The notes beneath the pieces were generated by a model that had not been told where the DNA came from, searched no databases, and saw only the letters and a list, made by a program, of their open reading frames with translations. Shown piece after piece: positions 1-8,972 of a stretch of DNA of 64,000 nt. Source of the DNA: CAVVGZ01 sp963747965 (GTDB lineage Bacteria > Chloroflexota > Anaerolineae > Anaerolineales > Anaerolineaceae); the NCBI GenBank assembly GCA_963747965.1, contig CAVVGZ010000009.1, forward strand, positions 1 to 64,000, read 5' to 3'. The position numbers and the translations under genes were made by a program. Numbering within the stretch: position 1 is the stretch's first letter; every line of letters begins with the position of its first letter.

Positions 1-341
1 ATGCCAGACTACACAGGCAAGCTACTGGCAGTATTTGAATCTGAGAAGATGAAATGCGCCGACAAACCTGATATATCCTCTGCCCTCCCGGAAGGAACCC
101 GGCGAAGTCCCCGACCCACAGGGGAAAGGGGAGACGGCGAGCCCCTAATTGAACCATTGAGCAACCGCGAGCTGGAAGTGCTCAAGCTGCTGCGAAGCGA
201 TTTATCCGGACCGGAAATCGCCCTACAACTGAGCGTGTCGATAACACCTTCCGCACCCACACCAAAAATATTTTTATCAAACTGGGGGTCAACGACCGCC
301 GGGCAGCTATCCGGCACGCTGAAGAACTCAAAATATTCTGA
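1..341 (+). pseudogene. C-terminal remnant of MalT-like LuxR regulator (frameshifted, cut by window edge)
   Basis: This is the end of a LuxR/MalT-type transcription activator whose 5' part lies outside the window. The start of the helix-turn-helix reads IEPLSNRELEVLKLLRSDLS, almost identical to the end of the regulator at 4904-7647. Near base 241 one base is missing compared with that copy (GTGTCGATAACACC against GTGTCGCTCAACACC), so the recognition-helix part continues in another frame and would end with TGA at 339-341. A GC-rich stretch at about 85-150 lengthens the linker before the HTH and is absent from the other copy. It could be a pseudogene or a sequencing error. The family call is sure; the broken state is seen directly. 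Confidence 0.75.
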
Positions 342-418
342 CTCACCCAAAATAACCAACTCCCACCCCGGCAGTTGTCCAAAAGACTTCTGGCGGGATT
401 TTTGATTTTGTAAAGAAA

Positions 419-448
419 ATCACAACCTCAATCACATCATGTTGTGAT
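419..448. promoter_or_regulatory. Inverted repeat upstream of the small conserved gene (left copy)
   Basis: Arms ATCACAACCT and ATGTTGTGAT are separated by the ten bases CAATCACATC. The right-hand module has the same spacer with arms ATCACCACAT and ATGTGGTGAT. Both arms changed together (A to C in one arm, T to G in the other), which supports a functional dyad. A regulator-binding site or an RNA stem is inferred; the protein that binds it is unknown. Confidence 0.5.
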
Positions 449-517
449 GACATCTCACATGATCAAGTCGTAAACTTTGGGCAGATAAACAAAGAAAGGA
501 AAAAACCGTGACTTTGT

Positions 518-786
518 ATGAGTGACAAACCAAGCCCCGACGAAAAACGTAACCATCCACCCTGCTATGAAATCCGCCTCAAGGGACACCTGGACGGCCA
601 GTGGACGGACTGGTTAGCGGCTTGACCATCACGTTGGAAGAGGATGGCTCGACACTTCTCACTGGCCCGGTAATTGACCAAGCCGCATTGTACGGGTTGC
701 TCAAAAAAGTGCGTGATCTGGGTATGCCTTTGGTCTCGGTCAGTACTGTTGAACCGGGCCAGACAGATATATCAGACGTCAAATAG
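518..786 (+). pseudogene. Small conserved protein next to LuxR regulator, frameshifted copy
   Basis: This is a paralogue of the intact protein at 7811-8119. It starts MSDKPSPDEKRNHPPCYEIR in one frame and continues LTITLEEDGSTLLTGPVID and LLKKVRDLGMPLVSVSTVEP in another. The shift is a one-base deletion near 619 (TGGTTAGCGGC against TGGTTCGACGGC). The total of 269 bases is not a multiple of three, as expected. Function is unknown. The constant position between a LuxR gene and a DUF4386 gene suggests co-regulation. The C-terminus here (VEPGQTDISDVK) lacks the proline/glycine-rich insert of the other copy. Confidence 0.6.
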
Positions 787-935
787 TAAATGGATAAAAG
801 CACATAGGAAAGGAGGTTTGCCTTTGATATTATTTCCAGCCCTGTTCAGCCCTTGGGAATAGGGTGGCTACCACAATTTTATTCAAGTCCAATTTAAAGA
901 AACTCATTCATATCGTTCAAAAAAGGAGATACAAA

Positions 936-1643
936 ATGAACAACTTCAGAAAGCTCGCAATAAGTGCGGGAATACTATTTATCATTTATACAAGTGTAGA
1001 TGTACTCAGCTTCCTTTTTCTGGGACCTGTGAATTCTACGAATTATCTAGTTAGTGTTTCTGAAAATGCAGGCCTAGTAGGAGCAGGAGCCTTTCTTTTA
1101 TTAATCGGTGGTGCTTGCGCTTCTGGGATTGCAATTTCGCTGTATCCGGTGCTAAAAAAATTCAACGCAACGCTAGCTCTTGGAGCTGTTGGTTTCAGGA
1201 TTTCGGAGGGAGCCTTACGTTTTGTTTCTGTTTGTATCCTGTTATCAACAATTACATTAAGCCAGCTATTTGTTAAAGCCGGAGCTCCGGAATCATCATA
1301 TTTCCAAACTTTAGGCGAATTGCTACTTGCAGCTAGAGGTTGGGTGAGCCATGTTGGGGCGCTGCTGGCTTTTTCCATTGGGTGTACGTTATATTACATC
1401 ATTTTTTACCAAACAAAATTAGTTCCGCGATGGATATCGGTCTGGGGTCTTGTTTTCGGCATTTTGGGCATAGTATCATGCGCGTTAGTCAGTACCGGTC
1501 TCATCGCTCCTTTTAGTACGGTGCAAGTCGTTATGCTTATTCCAATGTTGCCACAGGAAATCGTTCTGGCGGTATGGCTGATCGTGAAAGGATTCAATCC
1601 ATCTGCAATCGCTTCCCTGTCTGCGAAAACAGCGACGAACTAG
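936..1643 (+). CDS. DUF4386 family membrane protein
   Basis: A 235-residue polytopic membrane protein of the DUF4386 type. It begins MNNFRKLAISAGILFIIYTS, the usual opening for this family, and has about six hydrophobic segments, the last near IPMLPQEIVLAVWLIVKGF. The start at 936 is chosen because AAAAGGAGATACAAA lies just upstream; the frame is open from 864 without another good ribosome site. Two more DUF4386 genes lie at 2222 and 8268. The function of the family is not established. The gene is probably the third member of the LuxR/small-protein module. The call is firm at family level only. Confidence 0.8.
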   Translation: MNNFRKLAISAGILFIIYTSVDVLSFLFLGPVNSTNYLVSVSENAGLVGAGAFLLLIGGACASGIAISLYPVLKKFNATLALGAVGFRISEGALRFVSVCILLSTITLSQLFVKAGAPESSYFQTLGELLLAARGWVSHVGALLAFSIGCTLYYIIFYQTKLVPRWISVWGLVFGILGIVSCALVSTGLIAPFSTVQVVMLIPMLPQEIVLAVWLIVKGFNPSAIASLSAKTATN

Positions 1644-1787
1644 CTTTTGAGCGCGGCATAGATTTGCACTACAGAGGAGAGGAAGGGCTGAAAACCCTCC
1701 CTAAAACCCTCCCCGCTCAGGTCCATGGTAATGCACGTGGAATTGACCTTAAACAGCGTAGACCACTGGTCACAAGGAGAAAATAAA

Positions 1788-2238
1788 ATGTTAAAAAGAG
1801 GTTCGATAGTTCTTTCAATATGGTGCGGCATCAACATTTTCCTTGCCTTCCATAATATTAACCATTGTCGTCTTTCTCAATGGAAACTCCCCAATTTTGC
1901 AAGTAGCTTCTTTTTCAGAGGCTGAAATCGCCAGCCTGTCTGCCAAGGTCATTGCATCGCTCAATGCTTTGACCATCCTGTACAATTCTTGTTCGGTGGT
2001 TGTCTCAGTCCTGGTGTGGTCTCTCATCCGAAAGAACCTCATCGCCGGCCAAAAATGGGCCTTCTGGGTGTTGCTGTTCGTGATCGGCTTTGTGGAAGTG
2101 ATGGCCTTCATCGCCTCTGCACCCATCGGAAACGCACGCTGGCCGGTGAATGTTGTTCAGAGCGTTCTCTACCTGACAGGAATTTGCCTGTCGGGATTTT
2201 CGATTCTCAAAGGAGTAAAAAATGAATTCAGTCACTAA
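1788..2238 (+). pseudogene. Small membrane protein of unknown family, frameshifted
   Basis: It opens MLKRGSIVLSIWCGINIFLA after a clear ribosome site (AAGGAGAAAATAAA) and then continues in another frame as SIILTIVVFLNGNSPILQVA to the stop at 2238. The shift is near 1845-1850. Joined, the product would have about 150 residues and four membrane segments, with a basic segment SLIRKNLIAGQKWAFWVL in the middle. The end overlaps the next gene by 17 bases, as in a translationally coupled operon. I do not recognise the family. It may be intact in the organism if the shift is an assembly error. Confidence 0.5.
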
Positions 2239-2908
2239 AATCGCCAGAACCGCCGGTGTGCTTTACCTGCTATATGTAATCACCTCGGTCATCGCAAACC
2301 TACTCGGGAAATTCGTGTTCGTGGAAGCCGCGGTCACTGTTGATCACATCCTGACCCACGCCACTCAATTCCGTATTGGCTTTGTGATCAACCTCTTCTC
2401 CGTCGTTCTTTTCCTTTTGGCAGCCTGGGCATTGTACGTGCTGTTGAAACCGGTGAATAAAGACCTGGCTTTACTTTTCCTGTTATTTAATGTTGCCGGT
2501 TTTGCTGTCTGGTTAATCAGTTCACTATGCCTGTTTGCCAGCCTGGTTATCTTGAATGGGTCTGAAACCATCAAAGCGTTCCAGCCGGATCAACTGCAGG
2601 CACTGGCGGTGTTCTTCTTCGGTTTATATAAAACCGGGGTTGTTATTGCCCAGGTGCCTTACGGGGTCTGGCTCTTCCCCCTCGGTTACCTGGTTCTAAA
2701 ATCGGGCTTTCTTCCAAAGATATTGGGCATGCTGTTGATCGCAGATGGCATTTGCCAATTCGTTTATGTCTGCCAGCGGCTGATCTTCCCTGACCTCGCG
2801 GTCATCGCATATCCCTGCCTGGTGATCAGTTTTATTGCTGAAGTCTCCCTGGCTTTATGGCTTGCCATCAAGGCTGTGAAACCACGCTTGTCCGCGAATC
2901 CGGAATAA
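2222..2908 (+). CDS. DUF4386 family membrane protein
   Basis: A 228-residue membrane protein, second DUF4386 member in the window. The family opening is visible (MNSVTKIARTAGVLYLLYVI), followed by about six membrane segments and the family-like stretch GLYKTGVVIAQVPYGVWLFP about two-thirds in. It starts inside the last 17 bases of the upstream gene, with AAAGGAGTAAAA as ribosome site. It sits in a run of small membrane proteins (936-3870) that reads as one operon. Function is unknown. Confidence 0.8.
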   Translation: MNSVTKIARTAGVLYLLYVITSVIANLLGKFVFVEAAVTVDHILTHATQFRIGFVINLFSVVLFLLAAWALYVLLKPVNKDLALLFLLFNVAGFAVWLISSLCLFASLVILNGSETIKAFQPDQLQALAVFFFGLYKTGVVIAQVPYGVWLFPLGYLVLKSGFLPKILGMLLIADGICQFVYVCQRLIFPDLAVIAYPCLVISFIAEVSLALWLAIKAVKPRLSANPE

Positions 2909-2922
2909 AGAAAAGAGTAAAG

Positions 2923-3396
2923 ATGATAAACAAAAAAGGAATCTTGAAAAAGGTGTTGGTGCTGACTCTGGTAGGAGGCCTGGCTTTCTGGCTGGCTAAC
3001 TTCGCCATTTCCCGAACCGCTATCGCTGCGGAATACCGGGATGCCATGTCCATTTCTTATTATCCGATGCTGCTTGAATCCCTGATCGGCGGTTTGATCA
3101 TCGGGTTGTGGGTCAGTTATCCTTTGCTGCGTTTCTATGACAGAATTCCGATAAAGGATCCGATCCTTAAATCAGTCCTCCTGAGCTCGCTTGTGCTGGT
3201 CATCGTCACAATCCTGCTCGGCGGTCCCTCAAGTTTTTACGCAACAAGTAATGTATTGCGGTACTTCATCATCGGCACAGTATTTAACGTGATCCGCATC
3301 ACCGCCCTGGGCATCGCGATTGGCTATGTGTATAAGAGGCAGCACAGGGAAATCAAATCAACCGAAGTCGCAGCCAGCCCTGCCGGATTGGAATAA
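2923..3396 (+). CDS. Four-helix membrane protein, unknown family
   Basis: A 157-residue protein with four hydrophobic segments (about 8-28, 47-67, 82-102 and 118-140). It carries a loop reading LLRFYDRIPIKDPILKS that is nearly repeated in the next gene. The start at 2923 lies 12 bases after the upstream stop. The next gene, 3407-3870, is a tandem paralogue with the matching loop LLRFFDRIPGKNPILKA. I do not recognise a named domain. It is probably part of the same operon as the DUF4386 genes. Confidence 0.6.
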   Translation: MINKKGILKKVLVLTLVGGLAFWLANFAISRTAIAAEYRDAMSISYYPMLLESLIGGLIIGLWVSYPLLRFYDRIPIKDPILKSVLLSSLVLVIVTILLGGPSSFYATSNVLRYFIIGTVFNVIRITALGIAIGYVYKRQHREIKSTEVAASPAGLE

Positions 3397-3406
3397 GGAA
3401 ACAGTC

Positions 3407-3870
3407 ATGCAAACCAGGGTCACAGGTCAAGCTAAAGCTGCAGGCTTCTCGAGAATTCTCAAAGAGACTGCTTATCTTGGCGGCAATAGGAGGCGCGGCA
3501 TTCTGGATAACTGATTTCATAATGGCAGTTTCCCCAATTGCCGCAGCCTATAAAGCCGCGTTCTCGATCTCTTCTCTGCCTGTAGCTCTGGTTGAAGCGC
3601 TGGCTGGCGGACTGGTGATCGCATTCGTCGTCAGTTTTGTCCTGCTTCGTTTCTTTGACAGGATTCCCGGCAAAAATCCCATCCTCAAGGCATTGATCCT
3701 TAGCTTTAGCTGCCATGGCAATTATCGAAGTCCTTTCAACCCTTGTAGACCCGGCTCATGCCTCCATCTACCTCCTGCTCGACACAGGAATGAATGTACC
3801 AAGGTTTCTTGCCCTTGGATTTGTGATTGGCTATGTATTTGATAAGCAAAACAGAAAGGCTCAACGATGA
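3407..3870 (+). pseudogene. Tandem paralogue of the preceding membrane protein, two frameshifts
   Basis: The reading starts MQTRVTGQAKAAGFSRILK, shifts near 3455 into LLILAAIGGAAFWITDFIMA, and shifts again near 3705 into AAMAIIEVLSTLVDPAHASI and FLALGFVIGYVFDKQNRKAQ. Joined, it aligns along its length with 2923-3396. The stop TGA (3868-3870) overlaps the ATG of the next gene as ATGA, which argues that the gene was recently functional and translationally coupled. Two single-base shifts in 460 bases mean either decay or poor local sequence. Confidence 0.55.
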
Positions 3871-4845
3871 AAGCAATTATCTGCCCCAGGTATGGTTCAC
3901 CGGATGTTCTTCAACTCCGTGAGGTGTTGAAACCAGTGCCGCAAGAGGACGAGGTGTTGATCCATATTCATGCAGCCTCTCTCAATTCGCGTGACTTACG
4001 CATGCTGCGGGCGAAACCAATTTTTATGCGACTGATGCCTGGTGGTTTTTTCCGTCCAAAAAACAAGATCCTTGGTGCTGATTTCGCCGGCCGGGTTGAG
4101 GCAATTGGCGGGAATGCCAGGCGGTTTAAACCGGGTGATGAGGTTTTCGGGTATATGCCCAGCGCAACCGGTCGCGGCACTTTTGCAGAATTTGTATGCG
4201 CCGATGAAAAAACGATATCCCTCAAACCTGCCAACCTCACGTTCGAACAGGCGGCAGCGGTCCCTTTGGCGGCGATGACCGCCCTGCAGGGATTGCGTGA
4301 CAAGGGGAACATTCAACCCGGGCAAAAGGTGTTGATTCAAGGTGCATCTGGCGGTGTGGGGACCTTCGCCGTGCAGATTGCCAAAGCTTTTGGGGCTGAA
4401 GTCACCGCGGTGTGCAGCACGCGGAATCTGGAATTAGCCCGTTCCCTTGGGGCAGATCATGTCATCGATTACAAGGTAGAAGATTTCACCCAAAACGGGC
4501 AGCAGTACGACCTAATCCTAGCTGTGAACGGATATCATCCGATTTCAGATTATCTGCATGCATTAAAACCGGAAGGAAGCTATGTCGTTGCTGGCGGCTC
4601 GATTTTTCAACTCGCCCAGGCGGCGAGCCAACAGGAAAAAAGTCTCCAAGACCGAGAGCCAGAAAATATATATTGCTTCGCTGGTGCAAAGCCAAAAAGA
4701 TCTGATCTTTATAAAAGGACTCCTCGAAAGTGGGAAGGTGATACCGATTGTCGATGCCTGTTACCTACTCAATGAAACAGCAGAAGCTTTCTGGTATTTC
4801 GAGAAAGAACATTCCAGGGGAAAAGTAGTCATAAGTGTGGTCTGA
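3867..4845 (+). pseudogene. Zinc-less MDR / quinone oxidoreductase-like NADPH-dependent reductase, frameshifted
   Basis: Medium-chain dehydrogenase/reductase of the quinone-oxidoreductase type. Visible are the N-terminal GroES-like domain (GADFAGRVEAIG, FKPGDEVFGY) and the nucleotide-binding motif LIQGASGGVGTFAVQIAKAF near residue 155, which favours NADPH. Near 4640 the frame shifts: the C-terminus DLIFIKGLLESGKVIPIVDA and HSRGKVVISVV is in the next frame and ends at 4845. The joined length of about 325 residues is normal for the family. The start overlaps the upstream stop. The substrate cannot be told; cysteine ligands for catalytic zinc are not seen. It may be intact if the shift is a sequencing error. 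Confidence 0.75.
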
Positions 4846-4875
4846 TTCAATATTAATGCTTACTAGCAGTTTGAA

Positions 4876-4903
4876 GTATTGGGACGTGCTGTATACTTGA
4901 ATT
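4876..4903 (+). promoter_or_regulatory. Promoter of the LuxR gene, probably giving a leaderless mRNA
   Basis: A -10 box TATACT lies at 4892-4897, only six bases before the ATG at 4904. Upstream sequence of the TTTGAA type at a 16-base spacing could serve as a weak -35. Transcription would start at or next to the A of the start codon, and no Shine-Dalgarno sequence is present. The leaderless reading is inferred from spacing. Confidence 0.4.
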
Positions 4904-7647
4904 ATGGCAGTTCCAATCCTAGCAACGAAGCTCTACATTCCCCAACTACGGTCTGGTATCATCCCCCGCCCTCGTCTGATTAAGAGGATGAACGAGGGGG
5001 TAGCAAAGGGCAGTTTGCTGACGTTGGTCTCAGCACCTGCGGGCTTTGGCAAAACCACCCTGGTCAGCGAATGGGTCTCCGTTGCGAGCATCCGAACCAG
5101 GTTCAGTCGCCTGGCTGTCACTGGACGAAGGGGATAACGACCTCTCCCGCTTTCTGACCTACCTCGTCGCTGCTTTGCAGACGATTGCGGCGAATATTGG
5201 AAAAGGTGTGTTGGGTATACTTCAGTCCCATCAGCCACCACCAATCGAATCGATTTTGACAACCCTGCTCAATGAAATCACCACTATCCCGGAAAATTTC
5301 ATCCTTGTCCTTGGATGATTACCACATGATCGATTCCAAACCGGTCGACCAAGCCCTCACCTTTCTGCTCGATCACCTGCCGCCGCAGATGCACCTGGTG
5401 ATCACCACCCGCGAGGATCCATCCCTGCCCCTTTCCCGCTACCGTGTCCGGGGACAATTGACCGAACTGCGCGCAGCCGATCTGCGCTTTACCCCTGAGG
5501 AAGCCGCTGAATTTCTCAACCAGATGATGAACCTCAACCTTTCGGTGGAAAACATCGCCGCCCTGGAGACCCGCACCGAAGGCTGGATCGCCGGTCTGCA
5601 ATTGGCCGCCCTCTCCATGCAGGGACGGGAAGACATCGCCAGTTTTATCCAGGCTTTCACCGGCAGCCATCGTTTTGTGCTGGACTATCTGGTCGAAGAA
5701 GTCCTTCAGCACCAGTCTGAACATATCCGCAGCTTCTTACTGCAAAGCGCTATTCTCGACAGGTTTTGTGCTCCTCTGTGCAATGCTGTCACGGAGCGGG
5801 AAGACGGCAAAGAAATGCTGGATGTCCTGGAACGTAATAATCTATTCCTCATTCCGCTTGATGATAAGCGCCAGTGGTATCGCTATCACCACCTTTTCGC
5901 CGATGTGCTGCAAACCCACTTGATGGAGGCGCAGCCTGATCGGGTAGCTGCCCTGCATTGGCGGGCGAGCGTATGGTATGAGCGGAACGGTCTGCAATCC
6001 GATGCCATCCTCCATGCGCTGGCTGCTAAAGACTTCGAGCGCGCCGCGGAATTGATCGAACTGGCCTGGTCAGCAATGGACATCAGTTACCAATCCTCCA
6101 CATGGCTTGGCTGGGTCAAAGCACTGCCTGACGAGTTGATCCGCACCCGGCCGGTTCTCAGCGTGGGTTATGCCTGGGCGTTGCTGGATGGCGGCGAGTT
6201 GGAGGCCAGCGAGGCCTACTTGCATGACGCCGAGCGCTGGCTGGACACGCCGACGGATAAGATGGTCGTGGTGGATAAAGAACAATTTCGCTCGTTGCCA
6301 GCTTCGATCGCCACCGCCCGGGCTTACCGCTCCCTGGCGCTTGGCAATGTCCCCGAAACCGTAAAGTATGCCCGGCAGGCGCTCGAACTCACCCCCGAAG
6401 ATGACCAGGTCAGGTACATCCAGGCCATCTCGCTCCTGGGGCTTGCCCAGTATGCAAGCGGAGACCTGCAGGCAGCCGAGCATTCACTGGCCGATTTCCA
6501 TACAAACCTGCGGAAAACCGGCGAAATCCTGACCCTGATCGGCATCACATTTCTCCTGGCCGACATCAGGGTGGCGCTGGGCCGCCTCCATGAGGCGGAA
6601 AGCATCTATCAGCAAACCTTACGCCTCGCCACCGGCCAGGGCGAGCCCATACCCCTCGGAACGGCAGACTTGTATCGCGGCCTCGGTGAGCTTTACGTTG
6701 AATGGGGCGACCTGGAAGCCGCCGCGCAACACTTGCTGACCAGCCAGAAGCTGGGCGAGCAGACCGCCACGACGGATTGGCCGCATCGCCTGTGCGTTTC
6801 CCAGGCCCGCCTGAAGGAGGTGCAGGGAGACCTGGATGGCGCGCTCGCTCTGCTTGATGAGGCGGAGCGCGTGACTATTCGAGGCCCCCTGCCCGATGTG
6901 CGTCCCGTCGCGGCTTTGAAGGCGCGGGTCTGGCTCAAGCAGGGCAGGCTGGCCGAAGCCCTGGGGTGGGCGCGTGAGCAAGGGCTATCGGTGAATGATG
7001 ACATCCGCTACACGCGCGAGTTCGAGCACATCATGCTGGCCCGGGTGCTTATCGCCGCCGGTAAATGCAATCAGGAGGCTGGTTCCCTTGACGAGGCTGC
7101 CCGTCTGCTGGAGCGACTCCTGCAAGCAGCAGAAACTGGCGGCCGGCTGGGCAGCGCCATCCAAATCCTGCTGCTGCAAACCCTGGCGTTCCAGGCGCAA
7201 GACAACCTCCCCCGCGCCTTCGCACCGCTGGAACGCGCCCTGGCCCTGGCCGAGCCGGAAGGCTATGTTCGTACCTTTGTGGATGAAGGCGAAGCGTTGC
7301 GGTTGTTGATTGAAAAACAATATCACAATCGAGACCATCCTCTGAGCGGTTATGCGCACAAAATCCTGGCTGCCTTTACACAACCGGTGGCTGCGCCAAA
7401 ATCAGCCCGTCCTGGCCGGGCCAGGGCAATCATCCATCAAAAATCAGACATGATAGAGCCTTTGAGCGAACGTGAGCTGGAAGTGCTCAGGCTGCTCCGA
7501 AGCGAATTAAGCGGCCCAGAAATTGCCCAACAACTGATTGTGTCGCTCAACACCTTACGCACCCACACCAAAAACATTTTCAACAAACTGGGCGTCAACA
7601 ACCGCCGGGCGGCCATCCTCCGCGCTGAAGAACTCGATTTGTTTTAG
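4904..7647 (+). pseudogene. MalT-like LuxR-family ATP-dependent transcription regulator, two frameshifts
   Basis: A large STAND-type activator of about 910 residues. Domains in order: N-terminal NTPase with Walker A SAPAGFGKTTL (about 43-53) and the downstream motif LVLDDYHMID, a winged-helix region (RFCAPLCNAV), a long helical TPR-like sensor region, and a C-terminal LuxR helix-turn-helix (MIEPLSERELEVLRLL to the end). The frame shifts near 5090 (after LVSEWVS) and near 5312 (an extra T in CTTGTCCTTGGATGAT). The 3' 2.3 kb is one open frame. The family binds ATP plus an inducer and then recruits RNA polymerase; the inducer is unknown. Neighbours suggest control of the downstream small protein and DUF4386 gene. 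Confidence 0.85.
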
Positions 7648-7671
7648 CTGGCCGTAAATCACCTACCCAAG

Positions 7672-7710
7672 CCCCGCCCGGTGTCACAAACCACCTGCCG
7701 GGGTTTTTTT
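7672..7710 (+). terminator. Intrinsic terminator after the LuxR gene
   Basis: CCCCG and CGGGG arms around a loop of about 22 bases, followed by seven T residues (7704-7710). It lies 25 bases after the LuxR stop. It separates the regulator from the downstream small gene. Confidence 0.55.
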
Positions 7711-7724
7711 GTTTTCCGCCATTA

Positions 7725-7754
7725 ATCACCACATCAATCACATCATGTGGTGAT
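7725..7754. promoter_or_regulatory. Perfect 10-bp inverted repeat upstream of the small conserved gene (right copy)
   Basis: Arms ATCACCACAT and ATGTGGTGAT are separated by CAATCACATC. Centre-to-centre distance is 20 bases, about two helical turns, which suits a dimeric DNA-binding protein. It lies between the LuxR terminator and the start at 7811, and its counterpart at 419-448 has co-ordinated changes in both arms. Binding by the adjacent LuxR protein is an inference. Confidence 0.5.
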
Positions 7755-7810
7755 GACACCTCCCCACCTCCGGCGGTATCCTAAGGGCAGATCAACCACA
7801 AGAGAAAAAC

Positions 7811-8119
7811 ATGAGGCACAAAATGATTGACACACCGACCTCGAATGCTCAGTATTACGAAATCCGCCTGAAGGGACACCTGGAGGCCCGCTGGGTGAAG
7901 TGGTTCGACGGCCTGGCCATAACGCTGGACGAGAACGGCAACACGCTCCTGAGCGGCCCGGTGGTCGATCAGGCTGCGTTGCATGGTTTGCTCAAAAAAG
8001 TGCGTGATTTGGGCATGCCATTGGTCTCGGTCATTCAAGTCGAACCCGGGCCTCCTACTCCTCTCCCGCTTCGGGGACTTCGCGGGACAGGCCCGGAGGA
8101 TCAGTTAGACGTCAATTAG
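7811..8119 (+). CDS. Small conserved protein linked to LuxR regulators, unknown function
   Basis: A 102-residue soluble protein with a compact core: YYEIRLKGHLEARWVKWFDG, LAITLDENGNTLLSGPVVDQ, and LLKKVRDLGMPLVSVIQVEP. The copy at 518-786 has the same core. The C-terminal tail here contains an extra proline/glycine/arginine-rich piece encoded by a GC-rich insert at about 8050-8096, absent from the other copy. I know proteins of this look beside LuxR/MalT genes in Chloroflexota but cannot name a function. A start at 7823 (MIDTPTSN) is also possible. Confidence 0.65.
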   Translation: MRHKMIDTPTSNAQYYEIRLKGHLEARWVKWFDGLAITLDENGNTLLSGPVVDQAALHGLLKKVRDLGMPLVSVIQVEPGPPTPLPLRGLRGTGPEDQLDVN

Positions 8120-8267
8120 TAAACGGATTTTAGCTGCCTGGAAAGGAGGTATGCCTTAGATAAGATTTCTAGCCCATTTAAGCCCTTGGTAACAGGGTGG
8201 TGACCAAAAATGTATTTAAGTCCAATTCAATGAAACTCAACCATATCGTTCAAAAAAGGAGATAAGA

Positions 8268-8927
8268 ATGAAAAATTTACAAAAAATGGGCGGCATTGCC
8301 GCACTGTACGAGGCAGCAGCATACATAGTGGGTATGATTGGTTTTCTCGCCGTAGTGGACGTTTCTAGTGTTGCTGACCCTATCCAGAAGGTGGCTTTAA
8401 TGGCGGACAACCTGGCCTTCCTGTCCATGCTGCACCTGATTGTCTATGTTGGATGGGGCTTCTTTATGGTTATCCTGGCGCTAGCGCTCTACGAGCGGCT
8501 GAAGGCCGGCTCACCAGCAATAATGCAGACCGCGACCGTCTTCGGGATATTCTGGGGCTGCGTGATCATTATAAGCGGCATGATCCACAACGCCGGCATG
8601 CAAACCGTCGTCGATCTTTATAGTAAAGACCCGACTCAGGCTGGGACGGTCTGGTTGACAATTGACTCTGTCCTGGGAGGATTAGCCGGCAGTAATGAAA
8701 TCATTGGCGGCATATGGATTTTACTGTTAAGTTGGGCAGCTTTGCGCACAGGGGAACTTACCAAAGTACTGAACTATATTGGCGTAGCGGTCGGTGTAGC
8801 AGGCATCATCTCGATTGTCCCGGTTCTCGCCGGGCTGTTTATTTACATTTTTGCGCTGGGTCAGATTGTGTGGTTCATTTGGCTGGGGATTATGCTGCTG
8901 CGCAGCAATCCGGGCAATACAGCGTAA
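8268..8927 (+). CDS. DUF4386 family membrane protein
   Basis: A 219-residue membrane protein, third DUF4386 member. It starts MKNLQKMGGIAALYEAAAYI after the site AAAAAAGGAGATAAGA and has six hydrophobic segments, the last at LFIYIFALGQIVWFIWLGIM. The 5' spacer is a near copy of the spacer before the gene at 936. It is probably transcribed with the small protein upstream and possibly with the NAD(P)-binding protein 45 bases downstream. Function is unknown. Confidence 0.8.
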   Translation: MKNLQKMGGIAALYEAAAYIVGMIGFLAVVDVSSVADPIQKVALMADNLAFLSMLHLIVYVGWGFFMVILALALYERLKAGSPAIMQTATVFGIFWGCVIIISGMIHNAGMQTVVDLYSKDPTQAGTVWLTIDSVLGGLAGSNEIIGGIWILLLSWAALRTGELTKVLNYIGVAVGVAGIISIVPVLAGLFIYIFALGQIVWFIWLGIMLLRSNPGNTA

Positions 8928-8972
8928 AAGTCGGATGAGTTCGCACAACAGGGCAAAACAAGAAAGGAGAAA

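Larger units (their letters stand above)
160..963 (+). repeat. Left copy of a duplicated regulator/small-protein/DUF4386 module
   Basis: This stretch matches about 7465-8292 over coding and noncoding parts alike: the LuxR HTH end, the intergenic dyad, the small conserved gene, and the roughly 150-base spacer before the DUF4386 gene. The spacer copies share blocks such as GGAAAGGAGGT, CAGCCCTT, TTAAGTCCAATT-like sequence and CATATCGTTCAAAAAAGGAG. Homology running through noncoding sequence shows a segmental duplication. The left copy has a one-base deletion in each of its first two genes. Confidence 0.75.
7465..8292 (+). repeat. Right copy of the duplicated regulator/small-protein/DUF4386 module
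   Basis: This stretch aligns with about 160-963, including noncoding sequence. In this copy the small conserved gene and the DUF4386 gene are intact. It is probably the functional version. Confidence 0.75.
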
